Shown here in pieces: positions 48,765 through 59,849 of a stretch of 64,000 nt of DNA. The stretch lies in NCBI RefSeq assembly GCF_018390535.1, contig NZ_JAHBBW010000004.1, positions 1 through 64,000 of the forward strand. Direction: 5' to 3'. The number at the start of each line of letters is the position of its first letter. Positions within the stretch are counted from its first letter, which is position 1. The DNA is from Bacteroides propionicigenes. Its GTDB lineage: Bacteria > Bacteroidota > Bacteroidia > Bacteroidales > Bacteroidaceae. The position numbers were made by a program, and so were the translations under genes. The notes below the pieces were generated by a model. The model had not been told where the DNA came from. It worked only from the letters and a program-made list of their open reading frames with translations, and ran no database searches.

Positions 48765-49346
48765 ATGAAACGAATTTGTTTTTTTATCATCACATTACTT
48801 GTAAGCGCTGCCCCACTGTATGCCCAAAGCGAAGTGAAAGGTGACAGCATACACTCCAATGCCTTGCCCGACGGCACTCCGCCTGAAGGGATGCTTATGC
48901 CTGAAGTGAAGAATTATGACGGCTTTCTCTTAGATATGAGTTTAATGAAAATGGAAGCGCCCCGCCTGCCTAAGTTTACGCTGGAAATACCGGATGCAAG
49001 CAAAGACTACGGTAGACTATTCCGTCTTAATCCGAACGCTATCTACTCACAAGGGCTTTCAAATGTATTTTCACTTACCAATTCCACCGTTTACAGTATG
49101 AACCCGTTCGGACTGACCGGATTCTGGTCGTCACCGGAGAATCTGCAAATGGGCAGCTTCAAACTGAAAAACGGTATGCGCATCAATACTTATGGCGAGT
49201 ACGACAAAGACGGTTGGAAAGTGCCCAACCGTTCGGCACTGCCTTGGGAAAGGAATAACTTCAAGGGAGCATTCGAGATGAAATCTTCCAACGGCGCTTT
49301 CGGCATACGCATCGAAGTGCAGCAAGGAAACAGGACACCGTTTTAA
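48765..49346 (+). CDS. Small exported protein, unrecognised family
   Basis: This is a 193-residue protein. The start is taken at the ATG of MKRICFFIITLLVS, which opens a standard signal peptide ending LYAQ; a TTG four codons earlier is less likely. The mature protein has no repeats or membrane segments. Notable stretches are MKMEAPRLPKFTLEI, NAIYSQGLSNVFSL and a C-terminal FGIRIEVQQGN. I do not recognise a family. It follows the two-component operon by about 130 bp, with its own -7 box, and may be a target of that system (inference). Its stop overlaps that of the convergent helicase in TTAA. Confidence 0.7.
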   Translation: MKRICFFIITLLVSAAPLYAQSEVKGDSIHSNALPDGTPPEGMLMPEVKNYDGFLLDMSLMKMEAPRLPKFTLEIPDASKDYGRLFRLNPNAIYSQGLSNVFSLTNSTVYSMNPFGLTGFWSSPENLQMGSFKLKNGMRINTYGEYDKDGWKVPNRSALPWERNNFKGAFEMKSSNGAFGIRIEVQQGNRTPF

Positions 49347-51550
49347 AACATAAGTTCCGGTTCTGCCAATCCCTTTTCGTTACGGTACACACGCACCATT
49401 TCCAGAATTATATCTCCGTATTTCTCTACTCCTTTCTTTCCGAAATAAGGAATGCGGACAAGCATGGCTTTATCTGCCGGCAGCAAATTGCTTATACCTA
49501 AAATTGCTTTTTGCTGAATAACCGTATAAACGGGCAGCCCCAATCGGGATGCTTCCGAGTTTCTCCACGCTACCAACCGGTCGTATAGTTCGGGATGCAG
49601 CACGTCTGACGGAACTTGAATGGCAGTTGCAGTTGATTCTTTCTTCTTCCGCTCCTGTATATGCTTCTCTACCGCCTCCGACATACCTCTCCGTTTCAAA
49701 TCTTCTTTTCCGGAGATAGCACGGTCGCCGATAGAGAGTACCGCTTTCTGCCTTAAATAGTCGGCTGTGTGGAATCCGTTTTCCATAACGTAAGCCAGAA
49801 GGTCGTCTTTCAGTAGGAAAAGAGTATTCAGTTCTTCTTTCGCTGCATTCAGCTGTTTCTTCAATTCTTTATTGTCAGTGGCAAGAATCTGTTCTCTTAT
49901 CAATACAAGGTATTGGGGTTCCATTTCTTTTCTGAAGTAATTGGCTCCTGCGACAATTCGCTCCTGCAATGTCTTGTCCGTAGCATAGTTCTGTGCAGCG
50001 TCAATCAGACGGTTGTATTGCATACCGAACTTCTGCGCTACTTCCACCACCTTTTTGTGAAAACGTTCCGCTTCTTCTTTGTATGCACCCAACTGTTTGG
50101 GATAGAGCTTATAAAGATGCTCGTCAATCAGGCGTATATAGTGTTGCAACGCCTGCTCTAACGGTTGGAAATCGAATAGTCCGGACAACAGTTCGTGGAA
50201 ATAGGTTCGTTGCAATGAATGGAAACGATTCTCATCCGGTTCGTTTCTGCGGGCTTCTTCCGTAAAGCGGTCTACCGCTTGGTCACTGATAACGGCCTTT
50301 GCAGAAAGAGGGGCGCTGAGCACCAAACCGTCCAACGTCTTGCAACGACTCAAAGCCACATACGTCTGCCCATGTGCAAAAGATGAACTGGCATCGATTA
50401 TGGCACGCTCAAACGTAAGCCCCTGACTTTTATGGATGGTAATGGCCCATGCCAGTTTTAAAGGAAATTGACGGAAAGTCCCTTCAATATCTTCCACAAT
50501 CTCCTTGCTTTCTTCGTCCAATACGTATTTTGCATTTGTCCACTCCTCTTCTTGCAGTAAGAAAGATTCGCCGCTGTCCTTGGCACACACTTCAATACTG
50601 TTGGCGGAAACATCAGAAACTTCACCAATCATGCCGTTGTAGTAACGGTGTTCGCCGGACGAATCATTCTTTACAAACATTACTTGGGCGCCTTTTTTCA
50701 GTTCAAGGACTTCGTCCGTGGGGTATGAATATTCGGGAAACTTCCCCTCAATCGTGGCACGAAAAGCATAGGAACGGCCCGAAAGCTGTTCTAACTCATA
50801 ATCGTTGATACGCTGCGCCTGATAGTTATGGGTAACCAAACGAATATAGCCTTCCTCTTTTCGGGGCTGGAAACCGGGAAGATAACGACGGTTCAACGCT
50901 TCCAATACTTGAGGGTCGCAATGATTTTCGCGAATGCGGTTCAATAAGTTCAAGAAAGTTCCGTCACTCTGCCGATATACGGTGTTGAGTTCGATAGTGC
51001 AATATTCCGTCTGTTTCAATGCCCGGCTGGAGAAAAAATAGGGAGTGTCGTAATACTTCTTCAGCATCTGCCATTCCTCATCCTTCACCACGGGTGCCAG
51101 TTGTTGTAAATCGCCAATCATCAATAGTTGCACACCGCCAAACGGCTTGTGGCGGTCACGGTAACGGCGAAGCATTTCATCTACCGCATCCAACAGGTCG
51201 GCACGCACCATACTGATTTCATCAATCACCAGTAAGTCCATGCTACGTATGATATTGATTTTCTCTTTACCGAAACGGAAACGGTAGGTGGCCTTTCCAT
51301 TCGTACTGAACGAGCTTTCGGGTACATAAGGTGCGAAGGGAAGCTGAAAGAAAGAATGGATTGTGACACCGCCTGCATTGATAGCCGCGATGCCCGTAGG
51401 CGCAATAACGACCATGCGTTTAGGACTCTCCTGCTTGAGTTTACGTAAGAAAGTTGTTTTACCTGTTCCTGCTTTACCTGTCAAAAAAAGATGAGTGCCT
51501 GTGTTTTCAATGAACTGCCATGCAAGCGCTAACTCAGAGTTCTGCTCCAT
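49343..51550 (-). CDS. Pif1-like AAA+ DNA helicase with C-terminal HRDC domain
   Basis: This is a 735-residue superfamily 1 helicase: Walker A GKAGTGKT (25-32), IAPTGIAAINAGG motif Ia (about 47-59), Walker B VIDEISMV (about 108-115), and TIHKSQGLTFERA (motif V region) near residue 375. The C-terminal part is helical and ends with an HRDC-like domain (about 650-725: PELYDRLVAWRNSEASRLGL). Pif1-type helicases unwind 5'-3' and act on G-quadruplexes or stalled forks; HRDC helps DNA binding. It lies downstream of the atp operon behind a terminator. Confidence 0.88.
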   Translation of the reverse strand: MEQNSELALAWQFIENTGTHLFLTGKAGTGKTTFLRKLKQESPKRMVVIAPTGIAAINAGGVTIHSFFQLPFAPYVPESSFSTNGKATYRFRFGKEKINIIRSMDLLVIDEISMVRADLLDAVDEMLRRYRDRHKPFGGVQLLMIGDLQQLAPVVKDEEWQMLKKYYDTPYFFSSRALKQTEYCTIELNTVYRQSDGTFLNLLNRIRENHCDPQVLEALNRRYLPGFQPRKEEGYIRLVTHNYQAQRINDYELEQLSGRSYAFRATIEGKFPEYSYPTDEVLELKKGAQVMFVKNDSSGEHRYYNGMIGEVSDVSANSIEVCAKDSGESFLLQEEEWTNAKYVLDEESKEIVEDIEGTFRQFPLKLAWAITIHKSQGLTFERAIIDASSSFAHGQTYVALSRCKTLDGLVLSAPLSAKAVISDQAVDRFTEEARRNEPDENRFHSLQRTYFHELLSGLFDFQPLEQALQHYIRLIDEHLYKLYPKQLGAYKEEAERFHKKVVEVAQKFGMQYNRLIDAAQNYATDKTLQERIVAGANYFRKEMEPQYLVLIREQILATDNKELKKQLNAAKEELNTLFLLKDDLLAYVMENGFHTADYLRQKAVLSIGDRAISGKEDLKRRGMSEAVEKHIQERKKKESTATAIQVPSDVLHPELYDRLVAWRNSEASRLGLPVYTVIQQKAILGISNLLPADKAMLVRIPYFGKKGVEKYGDIILEMVRVYRNEKGLAEPELMF

Positions 51551-51649
51551 TATTCTTTTCAGTTTGTTTTTACGAGTGGTAAAGGTAGTACAAATATAAG
51601 AAGAAAGAGGGAATTGCCCGGATGTTTTTTGCGGGACAAACGGCAGACA

Positions 51650-51694
51650 TAAATATAAGAGGTTATATCCTTTTGGAACATAACCTCTTATATT
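51650..51694. terminator. Terminator at the end of the atp operon
   Basis: AAATATAAGAGGTTAT (51650-51665) pairs perfectly with ATAACCTCTTATATTT (51679-51694), with a 13-nt loop, 20 bp downstream of the atpG stop on the - strand. Confidence 0.82.
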
Positions 51695-51713
51695 TTTCTC
51701 TTCGCTGAGAAAA

Positions 51714-52601
51714 TTATTTCAGACTACCGCCGATAATATCCAGCAATTCATTCGTAATCGCTTGCTGACGACTCTTGTTATATTGCTTTGTCAAGTCCTG
51801 AATCAGTTCATTGGCGTTGTCCGTAGCCGCTTGCATAGCAAGCATACGGGCTGCATGCTCGGAAGTGTTCGAATCCAACAAAACCGTGTAAATCTTCTGG
51901 CTCAGAACTTTAGGAAGAAGTTCAGCTATCAACCGTGCTGCAGAGGGTTCTACAATATAATCATTATTGAAACGGCTCTTCTCCACGGTGGCTTCGGTTG
52001 CTTCTTCCGCTACCTTTTCCAAGTTGATAGGCAAATACTTATCTCTTGTCAGAACTTGTGACCCGGTAGATTTAAAATGATGATAAATCAACTCCACCTT
52101 GTCGATGCGTTCCTCCAAAAATTCTTTCATCAAGAGTCCCGCAAGTTCATAAGCCTGCACATACGAAGGCTTGTCAGCCATTTCCTGATAACTGCCTTGC
52201 GGTTCATAACCCAATTTCCTTACGGCTTCTTCCACCTTCTTACCTACGGGATATATCAAGATATTCTCCCTACCCAATGATTTATAGTCTTCCAATGTAC
52301 GTTCCAACATCTTCGCCACATTAGAGTTGAAAGCACCACATAAGGACGAGTTGGACGAGAATGCCACAATCGCTATCCTCTCTACCGGACGTTCGTTGGT
52401 ATAGGGCGACTCTACCGTAACATCTGTACTCAAGAAGTTTGTCAGAATCTCGTTCAGCTTCCGTTGATAAGGCAGCATATTCTCAATCCGCCCTTGCGCC
52501 TTGTGCAGTTTGGCAGATGCTACCATCTTCATCGCCGAAGTTATCTGACGCGTACTCTTGACGGAGCTTATTCTATTTTTTACCTCTTTCAGTGAAGCCA
52601 T
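51714..52601 (-). CDS. atpG: F1 ATP synthase gamma subunit
   Basis: This is the central rotor shaft of F1 (295 residues). The N-terminal coil SVKSTRQITSAMKMVASAK (about 14-32) and the C-terminal coil RMLAMQAATDNANELIQDL (about 251-269) form the antiparallel coiled coil. It is the last gene of the operon, 52 bp after atpA, and is followed by the 51650 terminator. Confidence 0.96.
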   Translation of the reverse strand: MASLKEVKNRISSVKSTRQITSAMKMVASAKLHKAQGRIENMLPYQRKLNEILTNFLSTDVTVESPYTNERPVERIAIVAFSSNSSLCGAFNSNVAKMLERTLEDYKSLGRENILIYPVGKKVEEAVRKLGYEPQGSYQEMADKPSYVQAYELAGLLMKEFLEERIDKVELIYHHFKSTGSQVLTRDKYLPINLEKVAEEATEATVEKSRFNNDYIVEPSAARLIAELLPKVLSQKIYTVLLDSNTSEHAARMLAMQAATDNANELIQDLTKQYNKSRQQAITNELLDIIGGSLK

Positions 52602-52653
52602 TTTATATAGTGATTAGGTGTTAGTGATTAGCGGTTGGATATCTAACCGCCAT

Positions 52654-54240
52654 CTACATAAATTGCTTGGCTGCCTTTGCCGCTGTCTCTTCTATCTTCT
52701 TGCAGACCTTATCATCAATGACGCCCGTCTTCAGTACGTCGAGCACTTCCAGTTGATAATCTCTTTCAAGGAATTCGAGGAAACTGCGTTCAAACTCGCT
52801 CACTTTATCCAAAGGTACATCTTTCAGCAAACCGTGGGTACCGCAATAAAGAATAGCAATCTGCTTCTCTACGGGCATCGGGCTATACTGAGGCTGCACC
52901 AACAAACGGGTATTCTTTTGTCCCTTATCAATAGTCAATGCTGTTACAGGGTCCATATCACCACTGAATTTGGTAAATGCTTCCAATTCGCGATACTGAG
53001 CCTGGTCTATCTTCAATGTACCCGCCACTTTCTTCATCGCCTTAATCTGGGCATTACCACCTACACGACTCACAGAAATACCCACATCAATAGCCGGACG
53101 GTTGCCCTGATTGAATAGGTTTGTGTCGAGGAATATCTGTCCGTCCGTAATGGAAATTACGTTTGTCGGGATATAAGCTGACACGTCACCCGCTTGCGTT
53201 TCAATAATAGGAAGCGCTGTCAATGAACCGCCTCCCTTTACTTTGCCTTTCAGACTTTCGGGCAGGTCGTTCATCTCACGCGCCACTTCTTCCTGACTGA
53301 TAATTTTTGCCGCACGCTCCAACAAACGGGAGTGCAGATAGAAAATATCACCCGGATACGCCTCACGCCCTGAGGGACGGCGCAAAATCAGAGACACCTC
53401 GCGATATGCCACTGCCTGCTTGGACAAGTCATCATAAACAACCAGTGCATGACGACCGGTGTCACGGAAATACTCGCCAATTGCAGCACCTGCAAACGGA
53501 GCATAGTACTGCAATGCAGCCGGATCGCCCGCTGTAGCTGCCACAACGATAGTATAATCCATTGCACCGTATTCACGCAGTGTATTTACGATAGATGCCA
53601 CCGTAGAGCCTTTCTGACCGATGGCTACATAGATACAATATACCGGATCACCGGCTTCATAATTGGCACGCTGATTAATGATGGTATCAATAGCAATGGC
53701 AGTTTTACCCGTCTGGCGGTCACCGATAATCAGCTCACGCTGTCCGCGACCGATGGGAATCATAGCATCAACGGCTTTCAAACCGGTCTGTAACGGCTGG
53801 TTTACCGGCTGACGGAAAATAACCCCCGGTGCTTTACGTTCCAGCGGCATCTCACAGAGTTCACCGCCTATCAGTCCTTTGCCATCCAACGGTGCGCCCA
53901 ACGGATCGATAACACGCCCCAACATACTTTCTCCTACCATAATGGAGGCAATACGTTTGGTACGTTTCACCACGAACCCTTCCTTGATTTTGTCCGTAGG
54001 TCCCAACAATACAGCACCTACATTGTCTTCCTCAAGGTTCATCACGATAGCTTTGATACCGTTGTCAAATTCCAGCAACTCGTTTGCTTCGGCATTGCGC
54101 AATCCGTAGATACGTGCAACACCATCGCTGACTTGCAGTACCGTACCGATTTCATCCAGTTGCACACGGGTATCAATACCTTCCAACTGTTTGCGCAAAA
54201 TATCGGAGACTTCGCTTACTTTTATATTTTCAGACAACAT
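52654..54240 (-). CDS. atpA: F1 ATP synthase alpha subunit
   Basis: This is the non-catalytic nucleotide-binding subunit of the F1 hexamer (528 residues). Walker A is GDRQTGKT (about 171-178), and the alpha/beta signature is present as [14 protein letters not shown]. It has the alpha-type N-terminus with [14 protein letters not shown]. It follows atpH by 27 bp. Confidence 0.97.
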   Translation of the reverse strand: MLSENIKVSEVSDILRKQLEGIDTRVQLDEIGTVLQVSDGVARIYGLRNAEANELLEFDNGIKAIVMNLEEDNVGAVLLGPTDKIKEGFVVKRTKRIASIMVGESMLGRVIDPLGAPLDGKGLIGGELCEMPLERKAPGVIFRQPVNQPLQTGLKAVDAMIPIGRGQRELIIGDRQTGKTAIAIDTIINQRANYEAGDPVYCIYVAIGQKGSTVASIVNTLREYGAMDYTIVVAATAGDPAALQYYAPFAGAAIGEYFRDTGRHALVVYDDLSKQAVAYREVSLILRRPSGREAYPGDIFYLHSRLLERAAKIISQEEVAREMNDLPESLKGKVKGGGSLTALPIIETQAGDVSAYIPTNVISITDGQIFLDTNLFNQGNRPAIDVGISVSRVGGNAQIKAMKKVAGTLKIDQAQYRELEAFTKFSGDMDPVTALTIDKGQKNTRLLVQPQYSPMPVEKQIAILYCGTHGLLKDVPLDKVSEFERSFLEFLERDYQLEVLDVLKTGVIDDKVCKKIEETAAKAAKQFM

Positions 54241-54267
54241 TTTATTTAGTGATTAATTAGATTAGTG

Positions 54268-54828
54268 TTATACAATTCTCCTGTTCTTATCAATGAACTG
54301 TTGTTTCACTCTCTTCAACTGAGTAGCAATACTCGCATCCAAACGGAAATCGTTGATGTCGAAAACGAAGCCGCCTTCAATAGATGGATCAACATCTGTC
54401 TGCAACTCCATTTTGGCATGTAACAAATGGGAAGCACTATTTCGAATACGTTCCTCTATTTCACGGCTTACAGGCACGGCAGTCGTCAGTTTCGCAACAC
54501 CGATATGCCTGCTCTTTCTGTATAAATCCAGAAAACTCAAACATATATATTGTAAAAATGACTCACGCCTGTTTCTTAATACCAGTGTAATGAAACGGGT
54601 TAACTCTCGTTCGGCGGGAGCATTTCCCACAGCTGCAGTACAGATAAGCGAAAATTTCTCCTGCATCGGCAAAACCGGATTCTCCAATGCAGTACGCAAA
54701 TCGGGGTGCTTCTCAAAACTTCGGCTCAACATACGTATCTCTGCATACAGCCTGTCTTCCGTACCCGTACTTTTAGCATACTCCATAAGAGCCTTTGCAT
54801 ATCGCATCGAAACAATTCCTATATCCAT
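54268..54828 (-). CDS. atpH: F1 ATP synthase delta subunit
   Basis: This is a stator subunit linking F1 to the b subunits (186 residues). It has the delta/OSCP pattern with the N-terminal helix VSMRYAKALMEYAKSTG and the C-terminal IEGGFVFDINDFRLDASI. The position between atpF and atpA supports the call despite low sequence conservation. Confidence 0.93.
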   Translation of the reverse strand: MDIGIVSMRYAKALMEYAKSTGTEDRLYAEIRMLSRSFEKHPDLRTALENPVLPMQEKFSLICTAAVGNAPAERELTRFITLVLRNRRESFLQYICLSFLDLYRKSRHIGVAKLTTAVPVSREIEERIRNSASHLLHAKMELQTDVDPSIEGGFVFDINDFRLDASIATQLKRVKQQFIDKNRRIV

Positions 54829-54847
54829 TTTTTCTAAAGGTTACTGA

Positions 54848-55348
54848 TTAGTGATTAGCCGTCAGCATTTCATCCAGCATACGGTCAATCATTTCCATTT
54901 GTTCATGCTTTTCGTCCAAGTTACGACGGATAATTTTTTCTGCTATATCTACCGATAGTACAGCAACTTGACGACGAATATCACGAATAGCCTCTTCCTT
55001 TTCTTGCTGAATCTGCAGTTTCACATCATCCAGTTCTTTCTGCGCAACGGCTTCCGCATGTTTACGTGCTTCGATAATAATCTTGTCACGCTCGTGCATT
55101 GCTTCCCGCATGATGCGTCCCTGCTCCTTGTTCGCAGCAGCAATCAGCGCTTCACTCTCCTCTTTCAATTTGGCGAGTTGGGCGTTAGCCTGGCGTGCCA
55201 CTTCCAGAGATTGGTCTATGTAGGTTCTACGACCTTCCACCATTTTTGTAATGACAGGAAAACCATATTTAGCCAATACCACAAAAACCACGCCGAATGA
55301 AAGGAGCATCCAGAACAGCAGACCACTATCAGGTAATAACAATGACAT
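54848..55348 (-). CDS. atpF: Fo ATP synthase b subunit
   Basis: This is the peripheral stalk protein (166 residues). One N-terminal membrane helix (about 8-27, [20 protein letters not shown]) is followed by a long charged coiled coil (about 35-150). It is 19 bp upstream of atpH and 12 bp downstream of atpE. A single b gene implies a homodimeric stalk. Confidence 0.95.
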   Translation of the reverse strand: MSLLLPDSGLLFWMLLSFGVVFVVLAKYGFPVITKMVEGRRTYIDQSLEVARQANAQLAKLKEESEALIAAANKEQGRIMREAMHERDKIIIEARKHAEAVAQKELDDVKLQIQQEKEEAIRDIRRQVAVLSVDIAEKIIRRNLDEKHEQMEMIDRMLDEMLTANH

Positions 55349-55360
55349 AATTTTATTTTT

Positions 55361-55630
<270 letters not shown>

Positions 55631-55671
55631 TTAAATGATTATTTTATTAATGTTTTATATTCTCAATTTTA

Positions 55672-56778
55672 TCACTTTATCACCTTCTCGCCCGCCTTTT
55701 CTTTGTGTTCCTCCTGAGCCAAACCGATAAACACAGCGGACAGCATAGTGAACACATATGCTTGGATAAAGGCAACCAATAACTCCAATCCGTTCATAAA
55801 GATATTGAACAATACCGAAGCTACCGTCAGCGACCCGTTCAAAACAGGTCCCATACTTGCCGATATGAATATCAAACAAGTAAGCACCAACATAGCCATG
55901 TGTCCTGCCAGCATATTGGCAAAAAGACGAATCATCAGTGCAAATGGTTTTGTAAAAATACCAAAGAGCTCAATAAACGGCATCATAGGTACAGGTACTT
56001 TCAACCACCAAGGCACATCCGGCCAAAAAATTTCTTTCCAATATGTCTTGGTTCCAAAAATATTAACGGCAAGGAATGTACAAATAGCCAATACCATTGT
56101 AATAGCAATATTTCCGGTGACATTGGCCCCTCCGGGAAATATAGGAATCAATCCCATGATATTATTTATGAAAATAAAGAAAAATGCAGTTAGCAAGTAT
56201 GGTGCAAACTTGCGATACTTTGGTCCTACACAACTTTTTATAATATCATCATTCACCATCATAATAAACATTTCCATAAATCCGATGAAGCCACCCGGAG
56301 CTGCACTGCCTTGCGGATGCTTACGATACCATTGGGCTACACCCAGAATAATAACGAGCAATAACACACTATTGATAAGCAATGCTAACGCAACTTTCGT
56401 AATGGACAAATCCCAAGGACGCACCTCATTACCCGCAGCATCATATTCTATCAATTTTCCTTCGTACCTACTGCCTTCCGGAGCAATGGAGAAGCCCTCA
56501 TAACATCCACCATTCTCTTCCAAACGGGAAGACAGGAACATATGCCATCCCGTTGTATTGCTATATAGAATGACAGGCAAAGGAACAATAACTTGCGTTT
56601 TTCCAAAAGCAGTAATGTGCCATTCGTACGAATCGCCAATATGACCGAATACGATTTCCTTTACGTTCACCGTAGCCTTCTCTTGTTCTGCAGGAATACT
56701 ATCAGCCTGCACAGCAGCTGGTAGTAACAGTCCTATCACCAATAATACTCCGGTTAGTATGTTACGCAATTGTTTCAT
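55672..56778 (-). CDS. atpB: Fo ATP synthase a subunit with long N-terminal extension
   Basis: This is the stator ion-channel subunit. At 368 residues it is about 100 longer than E. coli AtpB. It begins with a cleavable-looking signal (1-25, AAVQAD), followed by an extracytoplasmic region (about 26-125) with FGHIGDSYEWHITAFGK (44-60). The membrane core follows, with the essential Arg in LMIRLFANMLAGH (R284). Its 5' end overlaps the upstream 141-residue ORF by 17 bp. The extended form is usual for Bacteroidetes as far as I know; the function of the extra domain is unknown. Confidence 0.93.
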   Translation of the reverse strand: MKQLRNILTGVLLVIGLLLPAAVQADSIPAEQEKATVNVKEIVFGHIGDSYEWHITAFGKTQVIVPLPVILYSNTTGWHMFLSSRLEENGGCYEGFSIAPEGSRYEGKLIEYDAAGNEVRPWDLSITKVALALLINSVLLLVIILGVAQWYRKHPQGSAAPGGFIGFMEMFIMMVNDDIIKSCVGPKYRKFAPYLLTAFFFIFINNIMGLIPIFPGGANVTGNIAITMVLAICTFLAVNIFGTKTYWKEIFWPDVPWWLKVPVPMMPFIELFGIFTKPFALMIRLFANMLAGHMAMLVLTCLIFISASMGPVLNGSLTVASVLFNIFMNGLELLVAFIQAYVFTMLSAVFIGLAQEEHKEKAGEKVIK

Positions 56779-57187
56779 TTTCTTTTCTCATTTTCTTTTT
56801 CAACTTTCGGTTAGCTTCAAAAGTGAAGAAAAACCAAGAGTCATAAATCAAATATATCAGATAGTTTGCGATAAACGTCAGCAAAAAGCCTTTGGCTTCC
56901 TCACGTACCGCAACACAATACACCAACATCACAATAATAGAGGCAAGCATCCTCATAACACGCATCAGCAAGTATATCTGCAACATACGTCCCGGCATCC
57001 GATAGCGGCAACTTTCGACCATGTTTATCATAAATACGCCAAAGACCAAGAAGAAGATCGGTATCAGCGGATAACCACCAAAATAATGATGCGGAAATAC
57101 TGAATAGTAAACCCAGCCACCTATACCACCTACCAACACGGTCAAGAGCGCTACCTGCCACAAATAGTTTCGTTTTGTAATACTCAC
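56762..57187 (-). CDS. Small membrane protein of the atp operon (AtpI-like position)
   Basis: This is a 141-residue protein with four probable membrane helices (about 10-30, 42-58, 72-92, 98-120) and a basic, charged tail (RKLKKKMRKE). It lies between atpC and atpB, overlapping atpB by 17 bp. That position and topology fit an AtpI-type assembly or ion-supply factor, though sequence similarity to AtpI is not evident to me. Confidence 0.75.
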   Translation of the reverse strand: MSITKRNYLWQVALLTVLVGGIGGWVYYSVFPHHYFGGYPLIPIFFLVFGVFMINMVESCRYRMPGRMLQIYLLMRVMRMLASIIVMLVYCVAVREEAKGFLLTFIANYLIYLIYDSWFFFTFEANRKLKKKMRKENETIA

Positions 57188-57220
57188 GTCAAATCATTTT
57201 AAGGTTAGAAATCAAAAGGG

Positions 57221-57466
57221 TCAGTCTACACAAACCGAAACTTTATTGCCGTTCATCTCCACAAAACCGCCATGGATATCCTGCACATGTTCTTCTCCAT
57301 CCGTTGTAACATAAGCCAATGCACCGGTTGCCAGCGATGACACAATAGGCGCATGGTTCGATAATATAGTAAACGAACCAAGCGTACCCGGCAAAGTAAC
57401 ACTGTTGACCTCACCACTGAATATTTCCTTATCCGGTGACACAATATCCAAATGCAGTCCCTTCAT
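57221..57466 (-). CDS. atpC: F1 ATP synthase epsilon subunit, short form
   Basis: This is the rotor subunit (81 residues), with the N-terminal beta-sandwich signature LHLDIVSPDKEIFSGEV and LPGTLGSFTILSNHAP. The usual 130-140-residue protein has a C-terminal pair of helices that can brake ATP hydrolysis; here the protein ends right after the sandwich (VEMNGNKVSVCVD). It follows atpD by 32 bp. Confidence 0.93.
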   Translation of the reverse strand: MKGLHLDIVSPDKEIFSGEVNSVTLPGTLGSFTILSNHAPIVSSLATGALAYVTTDGEEHVQDIHGGFVEMNGNKVSVCVD

Positions 57467-57498
57467 CTCTTTAGTCTATTGAAAATTAAATACTCCGA

Positions 57499-59037
<1,539 letters not shown>

Positions 59038-59191
59038 CTATTTTCTTAATTATTATCTAGTAAAGTTGTAAGTCGTCGCGTGTAATCTTCTACCAGCCAA
59101 GTCGCGTCCTTCATCACTCAATTTCACTTTGCCCTATTAACATTTGCACCAGGCTGTTTGTTCATTCAAAATAGTTACATAAGCAACCTCA

Positions 59192-59199
59192 CAAATGTA
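59192..59199 (-). promoter_or_regulatory. Possible -7 box for the atp operon
   Basis: TACATTTG on the - strand matches TAnnTTTG. It would give a leader of about 165 nt. No clear TTTG lies at the expected distance. Confidence 0.45.
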
Positions 59200-59367
59200 T
59201 AAACAAATCACGTCTAATTGTTCTCCTTAGAAGCTTTTTTTCTATAAATTATACGATTTTGAACGTTTTATACTACAATAGGAACAATTTATTCCATATA
59301 TAATAACGTTGATTAACAATTAGTAATGCACCTAATATCACAGACTACACATCTCGGTAATTCCAAT

Positions 59368-59499
59368 GACGCATCTCAGCTTCCCAAACCTCACACCTCA
59401 GCTCCTCAAATGCCTGTGGTTTGCAGGACAAATGCCCGTGGTTAAGGGAGCTGAGGTGTGAGGTTTGGGAAGCTAAGATGCGTCATTGGGGAAGCAAAA
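59368..59499. repeat. 22-bp-period inverted repeat array, locus 2 (6 periods)
   Basis: Blocks start at 59368, 59390, 59412, 59434, 59456 and 59478. The first two read GACGCATCTCAGCTTCCCAA.. and CTCACACCTCAGCTCCTCAA.. The last blocks are their complement. The middle two share GCC(T/C)GTGGTT. The arms 59363-59404 and 59447-59489 form a long imperfect palindrome. Confidence 0.8.
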
Positions 59500-59510
59500 A
59501 GCGCGTTCCA

Positions 59511-59555
59511 CCCGCTACCCCGTATAAACAGGAGGTTTCGGAAGGGTGGAAGGGA
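59511..59555 (+). repeat. Dispersed ~45-bp intergenic repeat, copy B
   Basis: It contains CCCGCTACCCC, TATAAACAGGA and GGAAGGGTGGAAGGGA and matches copy A at 21743-21788 (opposite strand). It begins 12 bp after the 22-bp array. Confidence 0.7.
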
Positions 59556-59621
59556 TATAACAGGTCTTTGTTGGCTGAATAATCTCTACTGAACCATGAA
59601 ATGCTGCCAACCCCAATACAC

Positions 59622-59655
59622 AAAAAATAAGCCCTGTCTCTCGACAAGGCTTATT
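59622..59655 (-). terminator. Terminator downstream of galE
   Basis: AATAAGCC (59626-59633) pairs with GGCTTATT (59648-59655), extended by TGTC/GACA. On the - strand the stem is followed by six T, a standard intrinsic terminator about 195 nt after the galE stop. Confidence 0.8.
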
Positions 59656-59783
59656 CACAACACAAACACAAAATAAAACACGACAAAACTACTATGCAAT
59701 CTTACCTGTCTATGCCGGGGAGGCATATGTACCGGTTATGGATATTCACATACACATAAGCAGCTTCAGGCTGATTTGCATGT

Positions 59784-59815
59784 AATAAACAAATGCGGGG
59801 AGGCATTTGTTTATT
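59784..59815. other. 13-bp hairpin in the galE 3' region
   Basis: AATAAACAAATGC (59784-59796) pairs perfectly with 59803-59815 around the loop GGGGAG. A smaller hairpin with a GGGGA loop (TATGCC/GGCATA) lies near 59714-59730. Both are in the 3' untranslated stretch between galE and its terminator. Confidence 0.6.
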
Positions 59816-59849
59816 TTCTATTTGTTAATAAAAACAAATCCGTTTATTC

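Noticed and set aside
59784..59815. CsrA-type GGA-loop sRNA
   Set aside because: The GGA loops lie on the strand opposite to the galE transcript, and Bacteroides are not known to me to use CsrA.
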